From: Trissonchulus latispiculum
Lineage: Eukaryota; Nematoda; Enoplea; Enoplida; Ironidae
Length of the DNA stretch: 64,000 nucleotides
Reading direction: 5' to 3'
Assembly (NCBI GenBank): GCA_030248195.1
Contig: JASAND010028163.1
Span: forward strand, 1-64,000
Positions within the stretch are counted from its first letter, which is position 1. Each line of letters starts with the position of its first letter. Made by a program: the position numbers and the translations under genes. The notes beneath the pieces were generated by a model. It saw nothing but the letters and a program-made list of their open reading frames with translations, was not told where the DNA came from and ran no database searches. Shown in pieces: positions 13,297 through 25,632 of the stretch.

Positions 13297-13545
13297 CTTC
13301 ATGTTACCAAACTATGCTCGACAAGTCAGTCTAGCATCGTCTACCTGATCGGAGTGATTCTTTCAGTGTCAACTTTCTTGCTCGCTACGTTTTATGTTTG
13401 GAAACTCTGCCATTTATACTTTCATCATGCCAAATATGTCACTAAACGTTTGATTGAAGATATCACGTTTCCTGGAGTTACAGTCTGCACGTACAATCCA
13501 TACTATAAGACTTCCCTAGTTTGGTCGGATTTGGCTAAAGTTTGG
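13297..13545 (+). CDS. DEG/ENaC channel gene, exon with first membrane segment
   Basis: The exon is bounded by an acceptor (GTTGCTTCAG) and a donor (TGG|GTAAAA), both in phase 0; an in-frame stop lies just upstream of the acceptor. Its 83 codons hold a hydrophobic segment (SIVYLIGVILSVSTFLLATF), then FPGVTVCTYNPYY. That is the post-TM1 signature of degenerin/epithelial sodium channel/ASIC subunits, which form trimeric, usually sodium-selective channels in the plasma membrane. Later exons in the window carry the rest of the extracellular domain. The cytoplasmic N-terminus with its His-Gly gating motif must come from an upstream exon that was not found; a CTACATG|GTGAGT string at 13274 looks like an exon end but is too close to be one. 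Confidence 0.75.
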
Positions 13546-14933
13546 GTAAAAAGTCATAAATATTACGTCTTTTGAAACCAGCATTTATTTGCGTAGCCAC
13601 AAATTTAGCGTTCCAATTTATGTTTTTTTAAATTGAGCAATGTACATATTTCAAGACAGTATAGTAATCTGAGTTACCTTTCTGTGTCAATGGAAATGTA
13701 GTGTTGCTGTTGACGGAAAATAGCGCTTTCGCATTAATCTATAAAAACAAAGGATTTAAAAATCTACACCAACAAAATCTCTAAAGTTTGCTCCTCTTCT
13801 AGAATAGCTGTGATATTTGTTCAAATCCAATACACAGTTGTGCTTATAGTCTGATATGGTTTCACCTTACCACCTGCACCTAATTTCAGTACAACATACA
13901 GAACAAGATCATATCTGAGCCAAGTAGTACTAGCCATTACATAGAAAAGCCCTTTGCATGCAGAGAAACAGTGGATACAAGAACTGCCATGGAAGCTTCG
14001 TATAAGCAGCATGACGTGCATTCCATAAGTAAGTACATCATTGTTTTCCCTATTATTATCTATTTACAGAATTATATATAAAGTAATTATAATTACTTTA
14101 TAAAATGCCAAAAACAGAACAAACATATGGTGGAAAGATATATTAGTAAACGTTGTGCTAAAATTATTGCTTGTTCTATTGCATTGAAACCGACGAAATT
14201 TAAGTTTACGATCAGGCTTACGCATGCGCTTCCTCCTACACTTTATGTTTAGGCATAGGCTTAGTCATTTTACGTCATCTTAAAATTTTAGCCAAATCAG
14301 TCGACCCAATCAAAAGTTAGAGCCCTTGACATCGATTCTGAACCATTTTGGCCGGTTTCTGCCATTTTCGACCACTTTGAGGCTCCGTAACTCATTTTTC
14401 GTAAATGTTGGTGACTTGGCCCTATTACGACTTTTTCTCTATCAGTAAGAGCTTTCGATTGATACCCATAAGAGCCCAATTGGACAAGTTTCAATTTTTA
14501 CCATTTGCAGCATCACCGTATCGAGTAATTTTGCCCTGGCTCGTGCCGGGTCGCCAGTGAGATATGCAAACGTCAACGTCAAGCCCTTCTGAATGAGGTA
14601 TGAACCACCTTTCTACCCCTTTCCAATCTCGAGATCTAGGGGGTACACAACCGACAAGAAACAATAATAATAAGAATTAATAATAATAAATAACGGACAT
14701 ACCCAACTTAAAGGGTTGCCTGGTTGTTGTGAAAAAACGGCAACCCCATAATATAATAAGTCATATATTATTTGCACCGTGTGAGGGCTGTAATGTAATC
14801 TGTCCAGTCAGCAGATTTCAAGAGAATACTTGATTCATTCACAGACTTTGAGCTGCATACTCCTTTTAACACCAGCGTGGACCATTGTAAGATAATATTC
14901 AATTCCGAATAATAAATAGCATTTCTTCTTTAG
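13546..14933. other. Intron sequence, nothing recognised
   Basis: This is the start of the 22.8-kb intron between the TM1 exon and the exon at 36327. No coding sequence, paired terminal repeat or RNA gene was seen. Confidence 0.45.
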
Positions 14934-16112
14934 CAAATAACCTAGGCTTTAGTAAATACTGAAACAGTAACAAGAACAAATATAATAATGCGGCGCGACA
15001 GGTAACGGCCGGTAGGTAAACAGTAAGGAAGGTGCCAGGTATAACAACATATATATAAAGGAGGTACACAACGCGAAGAGGTAGGTTGTCAATACAGTCA
15101 GCAGGAGGGAGATTACGTATGGCAACAAAATTTAACAATTTTAACATTTCAAATTTAACAAAATACGACTTAACTTAGGAACGACAAAATAAGGCTTAGA
15201 AACAAGTAACTACAGAAAAACAAAAAACAAGCTATTGCTAAACAGAATCAGCAGAATGATCAAGTAAGGTGTGCCAATGTACCGTATTACTTCGTCAGTA
15301 CTAATCAGTTTTGCTGTGTCGAATAAGCAAGGCAATGAGCGAACTGCAGGTAGCGTATTCGCAGGGCTTGCAATTCCTGGAACCGGAGAAAACCATAGTA
15401 AGCTATAGAGCACATAACGGCCGTCCGTAACTTGAGCAGGTCCGAACACTGGCACAGTGGCATACTGCCTGCATACCTGAACGTGGCAGAGGTTCCTTCT
15501 GACGCTTTGGTTGCTGCGAAGTTGATCTTTAGCTTGATTCAATGATAAGATGAGCTGTATCTGAACGAGGCTGCGGCAGGTCGGCCAACCGATAAGCCCA
15601 AAGAATGGTGCAGTAAAACTGGTTGAGTGATGAATTCGAGAATCGTTTCTCGGCGAGGTGAACAAATAAAGTTCCACAGACTGAATGGCTGCCTGATCAA
15701 TAAATCACGCCGGGCATGATCTATGAACAAAGAGCAAAACTGCGCAAAGGTACGTGTGTAGTGTTGGACGGTGGAAGGAGCATGGGCAGAACTAAGATCG
15801 GAATCTAGGCTGGTTTGCAGAAACGATAAATGTGGATCCAAAACCACCAAATTACTTCGCCGACTAAGAATATCTGAACCAAAAATTAACATAAAATGTA
15901 GATAATTGACTTTTCAGTATCTAGACAATGCAAAAGTCAGGCGTAGAGTGAAGACGTTTTGTGAAGATTTTTCACGAGACTAAATTTTATGCAAATTAGG
16001 CTAGTAATGACCCGTGTGTAACCTTCAATTATTCTTTGGCGAATAACCTAGGCTATACACTCGTCTTTACTAAATACCGAAACAGTAACTAGAACAATTA
16101 GGATAATACGGC
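14934..16112 (-). mobile_element. Possible tyrosine-recombinase retroelement remnant
   Basis: Two related direct sequences (AATAACCTAGGCT ... GAAACAGTAAC ... near 14937-15000 and 16041-16112) bracket a minus-strand region containing a recombinase-like frame. Direct terminal repeats with a tyrosine recombinase suggest a DIRS/Ngaro-type element, but no reverse transcriptase was seen and the frames are broken. The call is weak. Confidence 0.25.
15539..15892 (-). pseudogene. Possible core-binding domain of a tyrosine recombinase
   Basis: The minus-strand frame reads SLDSDLSSAHAPSTVQHYTR then TFAQFCSLFID. This resembles the helical N-terminal core-binding domain of tyrosine recombinases (pattern of small residues, S-T, then Y and F spaced along a helix). 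The catalytic domain with R-H-R-Y residues was not found; the overlapping minus frame 15210-15677 was not recognised. It is likely a decayed fragment. Confidence 0.25.
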
Positions 16113-16640
16113 ATGTAGAAATAAAAAGGAACAGAAATGCGGACGCTATTTATGTAGTAAATTGTTGAGAAGATGCATCGAGATGGATGTACAGCCATGT
16201 CTTAGAATGAACAATTAGCAAACGCTTTTGAAGAATCAATTTGAAACTCGCCTTTAACAAACCAGGCTGCATTTCCAACATTGAACAATATCGGCAAAGA
16301 TGGAGTGGAGGGCCACTTTGGCGCAATAAGGGTGCCCTGTGCTTCACAGGCTTCTAAATGCATGAGAACCCGCATAACCATGCCAACTGGAGGTACTAAC
16401 CAGTTCGTAACAATGGAAAGCAAAGGATCCTACACAAGATGAACTTTGAGTGCAAAATATTGAGTTCTAAAGTAAAAGCTTTCTGTTGTCTTCGTCAGCA
16501 ATATGAATCAAACGTTACTTTTGCAACCGCTCCACAGAGTCACTAGCATTTGAAAAACACGGCCACCGAGGAAAATTGCAAGGTATTAATTTTTTCAGCG
16601 CTACATCTGTCAAAATTTTTCCGAAAATTTAATTTGTGAT

Positions 16641-16916
16641 TTAGACCACAACGAAATTTTGGTACTAGTTAAAGCAGACGCCATCGATTTATTAGAGCAG
16701 CGGGAACAAGTGACTATTTTCCGTTTACGAAGTGGTCATGTTTGGCTTGGGCACCACCTCCGACTTTTAAACCCTCTATGCAACATTTATTGTACGTATG
16801 GGTCACAGAAAACAGTTGAACATGTTTTGCTCAACTGTCCCATAAATGAAGAGATTCGGAGGGAGTTGTGGATCTGGAAACCGGATCTGGAAAGCTGGAA
16901 ACCCTGTCTTGTTTAA
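16641..16916 (+). pseudogene. LINE (non-LTR retrotransposon) ORF2 tail
   Basis: The frame contains FRLRSGHVWLGHHLRLLNP, then CNIYCTYGSQKTVEHVLLNC and a terminal Arg-rich helix. This is the conserved C-terminal segment of many LINE ORF2 proteins after RNase H: RLR-x-GH, a CxxC pair (here CNIYC, spacing altered), then E-H-x-L-x-C. Only this last part survives; reverse transcriptase and endonuclease are absent. Confidence 0.6.
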
Positions 16917-17439
16917 TATGCTGCTCGACTTAGAGGGGATGAGGAAGACGGCTACTGGGAAGAGCAATTACAGTTTATGAATAAGAAAGAATTTAACAGA
17001 CTTTTGAAATGCTTAAATTACATCAGTATTGAAACTTAGACTGATATGTAAATGGTATATAGTCCAGTTGTGTTCAAAATGACTAAATGCTAAATTTTCT
17101 TTAGCTAATAGGTCGAAATCTTAAGACTTCAAAAATTTATTAAAATTTTTTAAGGACCAAATTTAAAATTCTGGTTCATGCAAATCACAGTTCGGAAACA
17201 TGGAATTAATATGATATAAAGCTTGAACGGATCCATTTTGCCATTCGTGAGATTTCTCTGGCGCACGTGAAAAAGTGACAACTTTTCTAATTTCCTATGT
17301 TTAACACATGAAATCTCAACTTTGAGGTGAAATTATACTAAATAACCGTAAGACTTACAACTTTAATTTTAAAGACTAAAATATACCATTTGGGCAATAA
17401 AATGTGTAAAAATCAGCGAGATCGCAGAAAGTAAAAAAT

Positions 17440-17595
17440 GATCAAAAAATGAACCCGCCTTAAGTAGTTTAAGTTAATTCGTTTAGGCCGCTAAGCCGTT
17501 TACGTTTAAGCAGTTTAATCTTGTTATTTGTGAAACGAGATTTTTTAAAAAGTTTAAGTAGTTTAAGTTAAGTCGTTTAAGTGGAGGTCGTGATT
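17440..17595. repeat. Degenerate AAGTAGTTTAAG / AAGCCGTTTA repeat
   Basis: Several imperfect copies of AAGTAGTTTAAGTTAA and TAAGCCGTTTA occur here. They recall the AAGCCGTTTAAGCC arrays at 25294 and 32131 and may be the worn end of a related DNA transposon. No terminal pair was identified. Confidence 0.35.
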
Positions 17596-18281
17596 CCTTC
17601 GGGCACGTATTATGGATTGACGGCCCAACTAGGGACGAAATTTAACGAAACTTTCCAAAATACCTAAGTGCTTTTAGCAATGTAACTCTCCTCTCCGCGC
17701 AATCCCGCTTCAAAAATTCGACGTTTCCGTTCAGGACAGTTTTTGCCCATTTCTGACAGTTGAAAAACAGCTGCATCGTATAACTGTATTCATTCGAAAG
17801 ATCTCGTCGTACGCTACATTGTTGATATTTGAATTAACATTCTACTAGAAAGCTTTTAGCTATCATGAAATAATTTGGTAATAGTTTTCTTATTTTGGCG
17901 TCGAAAATTTGTCCTTTCTTCTGAAATCAAATAATTCATCATTGCTTCAGCTACGCATGTCGTAACATTAAACCATGGGCACCAATTTGAAGGCTCCGCA
18001 GAGGCCAATTTTGTGAGGCATGATCAACTTCCAACTCCTATCCCATAGGCTGCTATCATAACAAATGCAGTTTTTGCATAAACGCGACCAAAGCTTTTCC
18101 AGCGATTGTGGAGCATTTAGTATGCAAGCCAAAGGATTGCTGCTTCGCAGATGTGTTTTACATAAAATTACCCCGGGAGCCTTTTTAGTTGTCCCCGATA
18201 GCTGCTTTCTAGCTAAAGTGATCGCCTGCCAAATTTAGGAAAGTAGGCAAATTTCAGGTCGAGCATACATCTTAGCTAATT

Positions 18282-19479
18282 TATAGTGTTGTTTCAGTAG
18301 CCCATTTTAGTTTCAGTTTCAGTTTCAGTCGGCAACCTAAACTACTTTCAGTTTCAGTTTCAGTTTCAGTCGGATACCAAAAATAATTTCAGTTTCAGTT
18401 TCAGTTTCAGTCGTCATCCCAAAATAATTTCAGTTTCAGTTTCAGTTTCAGTCGTCATCCCAAAATAATTTCAGTTTCAGTTTCAGCTTCAGTCGGTGCC
18501 GCAAAATAGTTTCAGTTTCAGTTTCAGTCGGCAAGGCAAAATAGTTTCAGTTTCAGTCCGAGTATTAAAATAGTTTCAGTAAAGGAAGTCATAGCAAAAA
18601 ATTAAAATTTCAGTTTGCAAATGTATTTGGTATTTAAAATTGTTGAAGCGCAGTCTTATTTTTATATCCAAGCTTCTATATCAGTTATAAATAAAACTTC
18701 ATCTCATATGTATTTTGCTTGCAATTCCTTGGTTATACAATCATTTTCTTAGTAAAGACAAATAAAATATAAGATCCGCTGTGAAATAATTGCTTCCTTT
18801 GCTGCATTGACTTTCCTTTTAATTAAATATCTAAAACAGCTTTGGTGATTTGCTTCAAAGCATACATCCCTCCAAAATGTATATAATGGTTTCGAGGAAA
18901 ACAATGGTTTATTGCTGTAACTGAATGCTTTGCCTCTAAAGCTGTAGATTGTATGCTTTAAATACTATATACCTAAAGCAATTGTACTGTAATACAACTT
19001 CTTAGTTTTATGTGATAAGCTGACAGTAAATTATCTAAAAGTAATATATACTGCTATCTAATATATAATATGATGGCTAAAATTGGACGAATACATTCCA
19101 TCCTTCGCAAGAAAAACTATTATGGGGAAATTTGCAATAGCCTTTTCAAGGAACTTAAGCATACGCAGAGACTGAAATGACGTTTCTTACGCAGAGACTG
19201 AAACTAGTTTCAGTCTCAGCATGAACTGAAACCTGTTTCAGTTCCAGCGAGCAAGAAGAGCTTCAGGTTTTACGCTGGGTCTGAAATGGTTTCAGATTAT
19301 ACTAGTTTCAGTTTCAGTTTCAGTTTCAGTCCTAGAATTAGGATAGTTTCAGTTTCAGTTCCAGTTTCAGTTTCAGTTTCAATTTCAGTCGGACAACTTA
19401 AATCTTTTCAGTTTCAGTTTCAGTTTCAGTCTACTTTCCCAAATACTTTCAGTTTCAGTTTCAGTGACTGAAACATCAC
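18282..19479. mobile_element. hAT-like non-autonomous element with TTTCAG subterminal arrays
   Basis: Tandem TTTCAG hexamers form clusters near both ends (18305-18590 and 19295-19470), interrupted by short GGCAACC-like or GTCATCC-like spacers. The outer ends are similar inverted sequences (GTGTTGTTTCAGT on the left, GTGATGTTTCAGT read inward from the right). The 8-mer AGCTAATT occurs at 18274-18281 and 19480-19487, a likely target duplication. The AT-rich interior has no coding sequence. The first few bases of the two ends do not pair, so the exact borders may be off by a few bases. Confidence 0.65.
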
Positions 19480-19905
19480 AGCTAATTTCTCCATTACGAA
19501 AAGAATTATAAGCATTACAAACAAACATTACGATTTCATTTTAAATAAAAAGGGTCTGCAGCTATTTGATAGAGGTACCGTATGATATAATGGATGTCCT
19601 GGAAAAATTGCACTTCTTCAAAACTCCAATATAAATTGTATCGGGACCTAAAATTACTTTCATTAAATGTTAAGCTTCATTTAGATATGAAGATGGCTTC
19701 TTAACTCCATGAAATGAATGAGTAATCATGGTTCAAAGTCAATGTCTCCAAAAGAAATCACTACCATAGTAATTGTAGTTTGTTTCATGTGAAACTACCC
19801 ATTGATTTTTTGCATGTATGTATGTAATATGTTTTCACCTGCAATGGGATACAAATTAGAAATTGTGTTATTCTCGAGTAAATGTTACCGTTGTTCTTTG
19901 CATAG

Positions 19906-20138
19906 GTACATGTCCACTTAATTGGATTCACGGAGATAGAGCGTGCTACTATTTGGTACAACCACAAATGAAAGAACGGATTACATCAATGGGTGGAACG
20001 AGTGGACCTCTTGCATTGTTCGGAAAGGCTGCAGAGCGGTTGTGTCAATCGATAGACCTCCAATCTCATTTACCGATTATGCTAGATGAATGTCAAATGA
20101 TTGACTTCCACAACATAAAGTATAAAAGTAACGATTGA
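19906..20138 (+). CDS. C-type-lectin-like domain exon (N-terminal half)
   Basis: After a good acceptor (TGTTCTTTGCATAG) the frame reads TCPLNWIHGDRACYYLV and later FGKAAERLCQSIDLQSHL. This matches the start of a C-type lectin-like domain: CP-x2-W, then CYY, then A-x3-LC with a following helix. The exon begins in phase 1 and runs to a stop at 20138, with possible donors shortly before it (for example near 20120). The second half of the fold, with its W-x-G and paired cysteines, was not found downstream. The phase does not fit the DEG/ENaC exon at 13297, so it is either part of a separate nested gene or an orphan exon. Confidence 0.4.
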
Positions 20139-20270
20139 AAATTAAAAAATTAATTTAATGGCTAACTCAAAATTTGAAAACAGCCATTAATTGGATAATA
20201 GATAAAACATTACAGATAATTGATTCACGCATGAGATTATATTTCATTTCCGGCTGTTGCATACATATAA

Positions 20271-20518
20271 TCAAGAGTACATAATAGATAAGAGTGTGAC
20301 AGCTGGCAAGCCGTATCTTTACGTGTTAAAGCTCAAAAACACAACACCGACGTGCGTCCAATATGTGTCTGCTTCGAGCTTTAGAACGCAAGGAATTTCT
20401 TTGAAGTGAGCATACTCGTTTGTGGGGGGTCAGCCGTCAGTGTGCTGAGCATGTACACCTAGAGCTGACAACAGAGAGCTTGCCTGCTGTCACACTCTTA
20501 TGTATTATGTACTCTTGA
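20271..20518. mobile_element. Short MITE with ~35-bp inverted ends
   Basis: TCAAGAGTACATAATA followed by TAAGAGTGTGACAGC at the left end is matched in inverse orientation at the right end, with only a 2-base difference between the two blocks. The element is about 248 bp and lacks coding capacity. TA-rich flanks suggest a TA target, but the border could not be fixed. Confidence 0.65.
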
Positions 20519-20940
20519 TATAATGTATAAGAAACTTCGTTTTTCTGCTTGGCTAGAGCGCAGCAGGTCTCTTATTGTTTTCTCAGTCATGTAAATTACG
20601 TATTTCGCAAAATTAAAAATTAAAACATAATTGAACGTTATTGAAGTTGGATTTTGTTTAGTTATGTGCAAACTCATGCGTGTTGTGCTTCAGACATAAA
20701 CTAGTTGCTGACGACCGCATTGATGTTTATCTTGGCTACTACAAAGTCTTCAAAAAGCCAGGGATAAGACTTATATGGAACCATACTTGCTTCGCAAAGT
20801 AAGGCATCAGTACAAAGTTCACATTATTAATCAAAGGCTGGGCAATAACTGAAATCTGGCAATTTTTGTCAAATAGGATTTAGGGTCTATTTTCATACGA
20901 CTGTCTCTTTCGCTGTTCATCATTAACACTCTATATTTGC

Positions 20941-21223
20941 TGGTTACACTTGGCAATCTTGTGACAACGGCAGTAGTTTCCCATAGTTGTCAAATCTGAC
21001 AACTAGTGGCTGCACGTAACAACAACTCGTGGCAAAGCGCACTTGCTGTTGAGCCAACGCTATGATTGCTGTTACGTTATCACAACGAAATCAGGCATGG
21101 TCCCAACACGTTGTCGCAAGTTGTCACAACGTTGTGTCACTTGTTACACGAACAACGTTGTGACATTTCTGTCGCAAAGGCCATTGTGACAACGCGTTGT
21201 CACAAAATTGTCAAGTGTAACCA
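20941..21223. mobile_element. Short MITE with TGGTTACACTTG ends and TTGTCACAA repeats
   Basis: The left end TGGTTACACTTGGCAATCTT is matched by TGGTTACACTTGACAATTTT read inward from the right end. The interior carries several copies of GTTGTCACAA and its complement. Length is about 283 bp, with no coding sequence. No clear target duplication was seen. Confidence 0.6.
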
Positions 21224-21402
21224 CGGCTTAATGCGCGAAGTGGCCATTTAAGCTCAACCCTGAACGGCTTGATACGAGGCTATCTCAACAAGCGGAATCT
21301 CAATCTTGCTCTTGTGGAATGCTGCAACAATATACATAAGAATAAAGGAGGCCGCAAAGAACGTTATCTGCTGCGCTTTCCCCTCGTCTCCCTAACTTTT
21401 GA

Positions 21403-21701
21403 TTTTTTACTAATAGCTTTAAACCTTTAAAAAATTAAGGTTTCAGGTTGGTGAGAGGACCAAGAAAATGAGCAAACTCTTGTACCAATTTTGCTGAAAA
21501 CCTGCATATGTAATAATTTTTTGTATGTAATGATAACTGTATGTAATGTATGTAATAATGTATGTATGTAATAATAATGTAATAATAATTTTTTACTAAT
21601 AGCTTTAAACTTTTGAAAAATTCAGGTTTCAGGTTGGTGAGAGGACCAAGAAAATGAGCAAAATCTTGTACCAATTTTGCTGAAAACCTGCATATGTAAT
21701 A
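21403..21701. repeat. Direct duplication of a ~113-bp segment
   Basis: The segment at 21403-21515 recurs at 21589-21701 with few changes. Both copies contain GGTTTCAGGTTGGTGAGAGG and end in CCTGCATATGTAATA. The spacer is a GTATGTAATG-type low-complexity run. No function is evident. Confidence 0.75.
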
Positions 21702-22488
21702 AAAATGGGATTTTGTCATACGAATTTCGGTTTCAATGCTAGCCGGCCGGCGTGCCAACCTGTGAGCGCAAAAGACACTACATAATCAAAACGACGTCTT
21801 TAAGCAATCTATCAGAGTGATGAGCTACTTCCAAAAATAACTGAAAAAACTTTAATCGTGTGATGAACAGTTTTTGCTTGTTTTGGAGTTTCATATCTGG
21901 ATTCTGCTGGAAAATGGAGATAGAATGGAAAATGTGCTGGAATAAACGATTTGACAGTATTATTCATTGTTTTGTAAATATATATGTGTCATAGTTGAGA
22001 CATGAATTTAAGGGAAAGTTAATAAAGAAGAAGTTTCATTGAAGTTGGGTTGCTTTGAGCTGGCGCTTATTTTCATTAATTATGCTGTTACGGGACAGGT
22101 AGGTAGATGGGTGGTGGGTGCCGGTCTCCAGGCGGATTGGCAGGTGTCGAACGTCTGTCAATGATTAGTGCTGAGCGCTAACTACTCACTGAATTAAGCT
22201 AATTAGAGGGATTCTGCCGTAATGGCCAAAGCAACCCTACGTGACCATAAAAAGAGGCCAATATTCGAATATGCGACATCAAAGTTCAATCGAAATTTTA
22301 TATTTGAATAGATTAGGACTTGAATAGATTAGGATTTGAATAGATCTTGCGATCTAGCTAAAATTTACAACCTGTACTGTGGTTCATTCTAATTATGTAA
22401 AAGCCATCTTTCAACCACAGATGAAGATTCCGAGTCAACGTCCTAGTTTCGTCAGGACAGGTAGTTTTTTGTTAATTACTCGTTAATG

Positions 22489-22810
22489 GGTCGGGATGGC
22501 CGAGTGGTCTAAGGCGCTGGTCAGAACTTCCGATCTTAGGGTCGGTGGTTCGATCCCCGGAAGTCACAAAGCTTTCCCGACTCTAGCCAACCCAGCTAGC
22601 TATCCATCCTTAACTGGTCGATGAATTGGTACCACTACGGTGGGAAGGTAACAGGAGTCTGTGTAGAAGGGGCGGCCCCCTTCCATGGATGCAGTCATCG
22701 TTTGAGGTGACACTCCTGGCTCTACGGCCGAGAATCCTGGGATGAGCACCGGCACTTCATGTCCTGTGCCAGGACGCAGATATCTCCTAGGGCAAGTCTT
22801 TTTACCTAAC
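22489..22810 (+). mobile_element. tRNA-derived SINE
   Basis: A tRNA-like head carries a good RNA polymerase III A box (TGGCCGAGTGG, 22497-22507) and B box (GGTTCGATCCC, 22547-22557), both internal promoter elements. The T-stem and acceptor stem do not pair properly, so this is not a working tRNA-Leu gene, despite the Leu-like ATGGCCGAGTGG context. About 250 bp of unrelated body follow (ending near AGGGCAAGTCTTTTTACC), as in tRNA-derived SINEs. Only one copy is in the window. Confidence 0.55.
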
Positions 22811-25293
22811 ATGACTAATTTGTACGAAATTTATGTCATTAAAATCAGCAAGCTTTGCTCTTTTCAACCATCTAAAAATATTCGCCGTTTCTATGGTCTG
22901 TTTTTGTTCTATAAGTCGATTTTCCAGTCACAGATGGGAGTTTGACTTGACACGCTATTATAAATAAGTGCAGCAGGTCCTTCTCTTCAAGTCTAGCTAA
23001 AAATAATTAGTTCGATTTTGTTTTACGTTTGCTTTTCTAGCATAACTCGGAGAGCTTGGCTCATCCCTTAAAGTTCAGCATTTACTAATATCTTTGTTCA
23101 GTTTGAGTCTAATCAATGCTTACGTTCAATTAATTCAGTTTATAATCTGGTTATCTAATTAATGGAAGTTAATTGGGATATAAATTAATCTAATTAATGT
23201 TTTAAGCAAAAGGGAAGCTCGGCTTGCCATTTCACTGGTTTCAAGCAAGTGTTTCAGTCATTATTATTTCACTTCTTCTTTTTAAAGTTTTCTCCAAGTT
23301 TTTGCAAGCTTCCATCTAACCAATGAGGAACTTTAATGTGTCTTTTTATCAAGAGAATTTCTGCTACAAATCGGTCCCTAGCAAGGATGTCTTTTGTTGA
23401 TGATAGTTACGGTACAAATGTTGCTTTCTTTGAGTCCAGCTCGGCTGAGACTCAAAGGCAAAGAAAAAGAGGAGAAACGATTTTAACTCCTGAAGAAACT
23501 TTTTAATTTTAATTCATGTGTTAGCTAGAATTTATAGTACTGTATTGTATTGATATTTGTAATTGTTTTAAAAGACTCGTTCCTAATAATTTATTAATGT
23601 AGTTATTTACATACCTTCAGCAGTCTTAGGGGACCCTCTGGTCCGGGTTTAGTGTTTAGTCTTGTTTTTCCATTTTGCGACAAATTGACGTAGTGTCAAT
23701 TTCTTGTCAGAGTGCGTTTGCCTTAGTGTTATTCCGATCTTTATCTTTCCTTAGTTTAATTGTCCTTTCCTGCTTGTGTAAACACTTCAGAGCCCGCCAA
23801 AAATAACGTTATGATTACCAACAAGTTTGACTCAATCAGAATCATTTAGTGCGCGCCCTTTTTGAGCAAAGGCAATTTCGGCCAATCAAGACAATGATTG
23901 CCGAAATTGTAGTGATTGACAGGTAGACCGATTTTTCAGTCTACTTTTCTTCCGAACTGTACGGCCACTTTTGGCCTTTCCATTCTCCCTTCTCTTGTTT
24001 TCTTTTTCAGGACGTTACTATGCCAAACTTGCCCCCCACTCCGGTTTGAAGAGCTAGTGGTTCTACACTAGCTCCTTGATTTAATGGGGGTTCTGTAGAA
24101 TCAAAGGGGTTTAGGAATTTCTTCCTCCCTTTAGCATTTCCCCTTCTTTTCTCTTTTTTATCTAGCTTTTTTGGTGATTTCCCACTTCTTGTGGGAATCA
24201 CTTGTAAGATTATTTTATGAACCCGGAGGTCCTCAACTTTAAATTAGCTCCCTTGAGAATCCACGTTAATTTACTTTGATTTTATTGACTGTTATTACAT
24301 GATTCTGATGTGTAGTAATATCCATGCGATATTACCTGGATTGCGTGGATAGGAAATCCACTGAGAAGCTTGGATTTTTGGGAACTCTTCCAAAACTTTT
24401 CGTAAACTTCCTTAACTTTTAATTCAGCTTCTTGAGGACGAATTTCTTGGCCCATGAAATGTCTTGTTATGAACAATCTTCGAAAGATCCTAACGGTTTT
24501 AACTCGTTCGATTTAGGTTGCGCATTAGCCTCTTGCCTTCCTGGATCGGATCCTTTGTAGCTTACCTGGCCCGCCTCTCATCTTGCTGCTGTCCCGCCTG
24601 TCCCGCCCGCTTTTCCTGCCCAGGTCCATTTGTTGCTCTTTGATCCCAATTTGGATCCCTTAGTCCTCCCTTCTTTCGTTGTCTCTCAGATCCTCCTTCG
24701 CTGCGTCCTGATCCTGCTCATTGCCAGTGTGAGGAGCCCAAACGTTCTTCCTGGACGCTCTCTGCTATCAGACGCCTGCCACTTCAGGACTTCCGGTAGG
24801 TGCTTGAGACCAGTCATTTGTGAGAGTAGCTTCTTGATACTAGATAAGGAGTCTGCCAGGGCTGGATTGAGTGCACTTCCTGGGATTCATCATATATGGG
24901 TGATCTGTCCGACACCCTTGCCAGTATCTTGTATCGTAAAGGGTGAGTTGCCGGCCAGCTTAATCTTGCTCGTTGCCTTGCACTGCTATCCTCCTTGGTT
25001 GAGGCTTGCTCCCTGGACCTGAAGAACCTTGCAGCTGTCCTTAGCGATCTTTTGACGTCTAACGGGCCCTGATAACTTGCTGGAAGGCTGCCAAACTTTC
25101 GGTTGTGGGATTGAGTGGGTGACCCCTAGAAAGAAGAAAGAAGCTAAACTATGGAACTATTGAACTCCATCGACATTAACTATGTTTGCTTTTATTCTGT
25201 CTGTCTGTTCTCTTTGCTTTTCTCTCTTTAAAGTTTCTATTGATGTCTAAATTCTGTAGCTTTGGGGAAATCTAAAATCACTCAAATTTCTTT
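22811..25293. other. Intron sequence without a supported gene
   Basis: There are several short frames, but none has a recognised domain. Two minus-strand frames (24336-24518 and 24007-24201) look compositionally protein-like, but joining them gives a phase conflict. Nothing else was identified. Confidence 0.4.
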
Positions 25294-25632
25294 CTAAGGG
25301 CCATTTCATAAAATGCGCTTAATCGGCTTAGCTTAAAAGTGACTTTATTTATGAAAAGGGTGGTCGGCTTAAACGGCTTAAACGGCTTAAGTGGCTTAAA
25401 CGGCTTAAACTTAAGCCGTTTAAGCCGACCCCTTTCATAAATAACCATCGGCTTAAACATTAAGCCGAATCCTTTTCATAAAAAGCAAACCGGCTTAAAA
25501 ATTAAGCCGTTTAAGCCGATCTCCTTTTCATAAATAGTTGTAGTTTAAGCCGTTTAAGCCGATGGCTTAAAATTCAGTTCAAATTGCCTGGTTTTTAAGC
25601 CGCGTAAAATCACCGCGCTTAAACGGCTTAAA
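25294..25632. repeat. AAGCCGTTTAAGCC array at a transposon end
   Basis: Copies of GGCTTAAACGGCTTAA alternate with CCTTTTCATAAATA blocks in both orientations, so the segment can fold on itself. Its outer edge CTAAGGGCCATTTCATAAAA is nearly the inverse of the outer edge of the array ending at 32334. The two probably belong to one transposon family and may be the two ends of a single 7-kb element invaded by others. No matching target duplication was found outside them. Confidence 0.55.

Noticed and set aside
19906..20138. Lectin-like exon as part of the DEG/ENaC extracellular domain
   Set aside because: It starts in phase 1 whereas the TM1 exon ends in phase 0, and the exon at 36327 joins the TM1 exon in phase without it.
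22489..22570. tRNA-Leu gene
   Set aside because: A and B boxes are good, but the acceptor and T stems do not pair and a SINE-like body follows.
24007..24518. Possible two-exon minus-strand gene (frames at 24336-24518 and 24007-24201, with a donor at 24335)
   Set aside because: The acceptor at 24201 joins in the wrong phase (giving an immediate stop), and neither part matches a known family.
24630..25022. 130-codon hydrophobic plus-strand frame
   Set aside because: No domain, no splice or start context, and the sequence around it is repetitive in Leu/Pro codons; likely chance.
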